Shown one piece after another: positions 12,825-14,935 of a DNA stretch of 14,935 nt. This stretch comes from an uncultured Pseudomonadota bacterium (GTDB lineage: Bacteria; Pseudomonadota; Gammaproteobacteria; Burkholderiales; Eutrophovitaceae): the NCBI GenBank assembly GCA_937983055.1, contig CALJLA010000064.1, positions 1 to 14,935 on the forward strand. The letters are read 5' to 3'. Both the position numbers and the translations under genes were made by a program. Under the pieces are notes generated by a model. That model saw nothing but the letters and a program-made list of their open reading frames with translations, was not told the DNA's origin and ran no database searches. Each line of letters begins with the position of its first letter. Within the stretch, counting starts at the first letter, position 1.

Positions 12825-13064
12825 TCATGCAAGGTCTTGCATCTTGTTCGCGAAGTCGCGACCGGAAGTTGCCGGCGGCAGCGGTTTTCCGTTCTCGTGG
12901 CAAAGGGCGATTGCCTCCTCCACGATTTGGCATAGCTCAGCGAATACGGCTTTCTCGTCAAGGCCGTGGCAGCCACCGTGCACCAGTCCCGGAGCGCTGC
13001 CGATGTAGCACCCATCCTCGTCCGACCATTCCACGATCTTCGCGTACCTTGCGCTCTCGCTCAT
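12825..13064 (-). CDS. HicB-like antitoxin family protein, without adjacent HicA
   Basis: A 79-aa protein with the HicB-like N-terminal fold: RYAKIVEWSDEDGCYIGSAP (6-25), GLVHGGCHGLDE, then a helix VFAELCQIVEEAIALCHENG and the ending KPLPPATSG. Members of this subgroup commonly lack the C-terminal DNA-binding extension and are often annotated as HicB or pilus-assembly HicB. HicB proteins neutralise the HicA mRNA interferase, but no HicA-like frame (short, basic, with a catalytic His) was found on either side. ATG 13064 is preferred; in-frame GTG 13073 and TTG 13079 are alternatives, and none has a strong ribosome binding site. It stands alone between the terminator at 13187 and the DUF1353 gene. 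Confidence 0.75.
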   Translation of the reverse strand: MSESARYAKIVEWSDEDGCYIGSAPGLVHGGCHGLDEKAVFAELCQIVEEAIALCHENGKPLPPATSGRDFANKMQDLA

Positions 13065-13186
13065 CGGGTCCACATTCAATCTCTGGCCTTTGCGGGCACG
13101 GCAAGGACTTCCACCGTCGAGAGAATCCCAATCCTCGCATTACTTCGCAGCAATAGTGTCCAGCAACGCGAAAGCGCGGACAAGAA

Positions 13187-13217
13187 AAAAGCCCGGACCA
13201 TTGCGGCCCGGGCTTTT
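13187..13217 (-). terminator. Strong Rho-independent terminator of the SMP-30-like gene
   Basis: A 10-bp perfect stem (aaaagcccgg / ccgggctttt) with an 11-base loop. On the minus strand it is followed by TTTTTTCTTG-type sequence, and on the plus strand by tttt. It lies 22 bp after the stop of the SMP-30-like gene and can work in both directions. Confidence 0.88.
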
Positions 13218-13239
13218 CGCTTTGACTAGCCGCCGATGC

Positions 13240-14382
13240 TCAGGTCAGCGTGCCGCCGCGGGTTTCGACGTACACCGCGTACAGCGAGGTCGAACTGGCC
13301 ATGAACAGGCGGTTGCGCTTGGTGCCGCCGAAGCACACGTTGCCGACGATCTCGGGCATGCGGATCTGGCCGATGCGGGTGCCGTCGGGCGCGAAGATGT
13401 GCACGCCGTCGTAGCCGTCGCCCACCCAGCCCATGCCGGCCCAGACGTTGCCGTCCTCGTCGCAGCGGATGCCGTCGGCGAAGCCGATCTTGCCGTCCAT
13501 TTCCATGCTGGCGAACACCTTGCCGTTGCGCAGGCGCTTGCTGGTGTCGACGTCGTACACCCAGATCACGCTCTTCGCGCTCGGGTAGTGCGAAAGCCCG
13601 GTGTCGGCCACGTAGCACTTCTTGTAGTCCGGCGAGAAGCACAGGCCGTTCGGCTTGAACGGCTCGTCGGCGACCTTGGCGACCTTGCCGGGCGCGTCGA
13701 TGCGGTAGATGGCTTCCTTCTGGATCGGCTGCGGGCTGCCGGTATTCAGGCGCTCGCCCTCGTAGTTCATCAGGCCGCCGTAGCCGGGGTCGGTGAAGAA
13801 CAGCCAGCCGTCGGGATGCGCGGCGCCGTCGTTCGGCGCGTTGAAGCCCTTGCCGTTGTCGGCGGTGTCGGCCAGCACGGTGTAGTCGCCGTTCAGCTCG
13901 TAGCGGCCCACCCGGCGGGTGCCGTGCTCGAAGGAGATCTGCCGGCCCTGGTAGTCGAAGGTGTTGCCGTTGGAATTGCCGGACGGATAGTGGAAGCGGC
14001 GGCCGACGTGGCCGTCTTCCTCGCACCAGCGCAGCTGCTCGTTGGCGGGAATGTCGCTCCACACCAGGTAGCGGCCCACGCCGCTCCAGGCGCAGCCCTC
14101 GGCCCACATGGTGCCGCGGTACAGGCGCAGGATCGGAGTGTTGCCGAGCTTGTACTTGAAGCGCTTGTCCAGCACGATCACGTCGGGGTTGGGATATCGC
14201 GCGATCGGGCCGTCGGCGTCGTACTTGTCGATGAAGTTGCGCGCGAAGGCCTGCGGCGCCATCGAGGTGATCGCCGCGACGCCGGCGCACTTCGCCAGGA
14301 AACTGCGCCGGGTGGGCTCGTCGACCCGCGACTCGACCGGCTTCGACAGATCGATGAATTCGTGTTCTTGTACGCGTGGCAT
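13240..14382 (-). CDS. SMP-30/gluconolactonase/LRE-family protein, Tat-exported
   Basis: A 380-aa six-bladed beta-propeller hydrolase of the SMP-30/gluconolactonase/lactonase group, metal-dependent enzymes that usually open sugar or related lactones. Likely metal and active-site residues by analogy to SMP-30: Glu95 in MWAEGCAWSG, Asn184 in NAPNDGAAHPDG, Asn245 in FKPNGLCFS and Asp303 in FADGIRCDEDGNVW. The N-terminus carries a twin-arginine motif TRRSFLAK (24-31) followed by a mild hydrophobic stretch and AFA (45-47), so it is probably folded in the cytoplasm and sent to the periplasm by Tat. The 20-residue leader before the RR is common for Tat signals. ATG 14382 has AGGAGG eight bases upstream. 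It ends in a strong terminator and is likely monocistronic. The substrate is unknown. Confidence 0.9.
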   Translation of the reverse strand: MPRVQEHEFIDLSKPVESRVDEPTRRSFLAKCAGVAAITSMAPQAFARNFIDKYDADGPIARYPNPDVIVLDKRFKYKLGNTPILRLYRGTMWAEGCAWSGVGRYLVWSDIPANEQLRWCEEDGHVGRRFHYPSGNSNGNTFDYQGRQISFEHGTRRVGRYELNGDYTVLADTADNGKGFNAPNDGAAHPDGWLFFTDPGYGGLMNYEGERLNTGSPQPIQKEAIYRIDAPGKVAKVADEPFKPNGLCFSPDYKKCYVADTGLSHYPSAKSVIWVYDVDTSKRLRNGKVFASMEMDGKIGFADGIRCDEDGNVWAGMGWVGDGYDGVHIFAPDGTRIGQIRMPEIVGNVCFGGTKRNRLFMASSTSLYAVYVETRGGTLT

Positions 14383-14563
14383 TGCTTTTTCCTCCTCAGG
14401 TCTTGGTCTCGGGCCTGGTTGCGGCCCTGCTGTGCGTCCGCCCGTCCCTCACGGGGGCGCGCTCCGCGCCGCGAAGTCGCGGCACGGCTTCGAAAAAGCG
14501 CGAAGCACTGCGCTTGCACGCATTCTCAAATCCGGAAACTGGGTTGCAGCCGTGGCAGCTTCA

Positions 14564-14582
14564 CCGCCCGGCGGATTTTTTT
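14564..14582 (+). terminator. GC-rich short hairpin with T7 tail
   Basis: A ccgc/gcgg stem around ccg is followed by a run of seven Ts on the plus strand. No plus-strand gene lies upstream, so it could end a small RNA or a leader transcript. The stem is only 4 bp, so this is weak. Confidence 0.3.
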
Positions 14583-14670
14583 AAGAACTGGATTCTGCGC
14601 CCGGCGCGCGGCCGGCTGCAACCCGGCTACCGGTGCAGTGCACCATGCGTGCACGCGCGCGCTTCGAGCC

Positions 14671-14699
14671 TTGCCCGTCGAACGGGCGGCGTCTACGCT
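14671..14699 (+). promoter_or_regulatory. Candidate sigma-70 promoter of the last ORF
   Basis: TTGCCC (14671-14676), a 17-bp spacer and TACGCT (14694-14699), 30 bp upstream of ATG 14730. The two GTGCAC palindromes just upstream could be an operator. Confidence 0.45.
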
Positions 14700-14729
14700 G
14701 AACGCAGCGCAACGCGAAACGCCCGACGC

Positions 14730-14864
14730 ATGACCCGCCTGCTCGCCATCGCACTGCTCGCTGCCGCCCTGCCGGCAACGCCGTTGCACGCCGCAGCGCC
14801 GCTGCTGGTGGCGACCGAGTTCGAGCTGATCGACGAGTTGTTCTTCGCGCTGGAACGTCTGTGA
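14730..14864 (+). CDS. Short ORF with signal peptide, possibly truncated exported protein
   Basis: A 44-residue frame begins with a convincing Sec signal peptide (MTRLLAIALLAAALPATPLH, then AAA), preceded by a good promoter. The remainder, APLLVATEFELIDELFFALERL, is too short for a known exported protein and ends at TGA 14862-14864. After the stop the same frame continues KLLLARLSLRGFVVLDLLLA to the edge. Either this is a very small exported peptide, a gene broken by a stop or frameshift, or the last roughly 130 bases are misassembled. There is no clear ribosome binding site. The function is unknown. Confidence 0.35.
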   Translation: MTRLLAIALLAAALPATPLHAAAPLLVATEFELIDELFFALERL

Positions 14865-14935
14865 AAGCTGCTGCTGGCGCGGCTGAGCCTGCGAGGGTTC
14901 GTTGTTCTTGATCTCCTGCTGGCGCGTGTTGAGTC

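Larger units (their letters stand above)
14383..14729. other. Intergenic region with repeats and hairpins
   Basis: No convincing gene. It holds a perfect 12-bp inverted repeat (gggttgcagccg at 14541-14552, cggctgcaaccc at 14613-14624), a hairpin at 14487-14506 (gcttcg/cgaagc), a short GC hairpin followed by seven Ts at 14564-14582, two GTGCAC palindromes (14638-14643 and 14649-14654) 11 bp apart, and a promoter at 14671-14699. The divergent genes on both sides make it a likely regulatory region. Confidence 0.5.

Noticed and set aside
12958..13140. Minus-strand 60-codon frame starting upstream of the HicB-like gene as a possible HicA
   Set aside because: The translation lacks the HicA double-stranded-RNA-binding-like pattern and catalytic His, and it runs out of frame over HicB.
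13090..14733. Long plus-strand open frame (547 codons) opposite the SMP-30-like gene
   Set aside because: Antisense shadow of a well-supported gene with Tat signal, ribosome binding site and terminator on the other strand.

Overview
The window is high-G+C DNA from what looks like a proteobacterium, most likely a betaproteobacterium of the Burkholderiales type. I infer this from the coding style, the metabolic gene families and the promoter style; there is no rRNA marker. It falls into three blocks, two of ordinary GC-rich chromosome and one visibly less GC-rich insert of gene cassettes. No tRNA, rRNA, CRISPR array or IS transposase was seen.

Block 1 (about 1-8070) is metabolic. Read on the minus strand it holds a LuxR-type regulator (3684-4799), then a probable operon: short-chain dehydrogenase (2606-3463), short-chain dehydrogenase (1693-2448), an overlapping MHS-family MFS symporter (425-1705), and the N-terminal part of a polysaccharide-deacetylase/cyclic-imidase-type hydrolase (398 down to the left edge), which is broken by a stop codon. 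On the plus strand are a small secreted four-cysteine protein (5014-5496) and an amidase-signature hydrolase (5773-7206). A third SDR, lacking most of the usual catalytic tetrad, faces the amidase (7321-8070). Together these suggest uptake and catabolism of a small amide or imide compound: import by the symporter, ring opening by the imidase-like enzyme, amide cleavage by the amidase and redox steps by the SDRs.

Block 2 (about 8250-11640) has the anatomy of an integron cassette array without an integrase (a CALIN), read on the minus strand. Two well-formed attC sites (10906-10983 and 10398-10487) separate three cassettes, and a cassette-start core site lies at 11538-11544. Each cassette's first core box is the reverse complement of the R'' box of its own attC, as cassette biology predicts. 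Cassette 1 encodes a small membrane protein. Cassette 2 encodes an unrecognised 137-aa protein. Cassette 3 encodes an EVE-HNH nuclease (a modification-dependent restriction enzyme architecture), apparently coupled through a tiny ORF to a 317-aa three-helix membrane protein. This last group is the best candidate for an undescribed, possibly anti-phage, system in the window.

Block 3 (about 11640-14935) returns to GC-rich DNA: an exported DUF1353-domain protein, an orphan HicB-like antitoxin, a strong terminator, a Tat-exported SMP-30/gluconolactonase-like protein, a roughly 350-bp intergenic region with a promoter and sRNA-like hairpins, and a signal-peptide ORF that soon stops. Both extreme ends look unreliable: a nonsense codon inside a conserved motif on the left and an odd short ORF on the right. 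Edge errors should be considered there.
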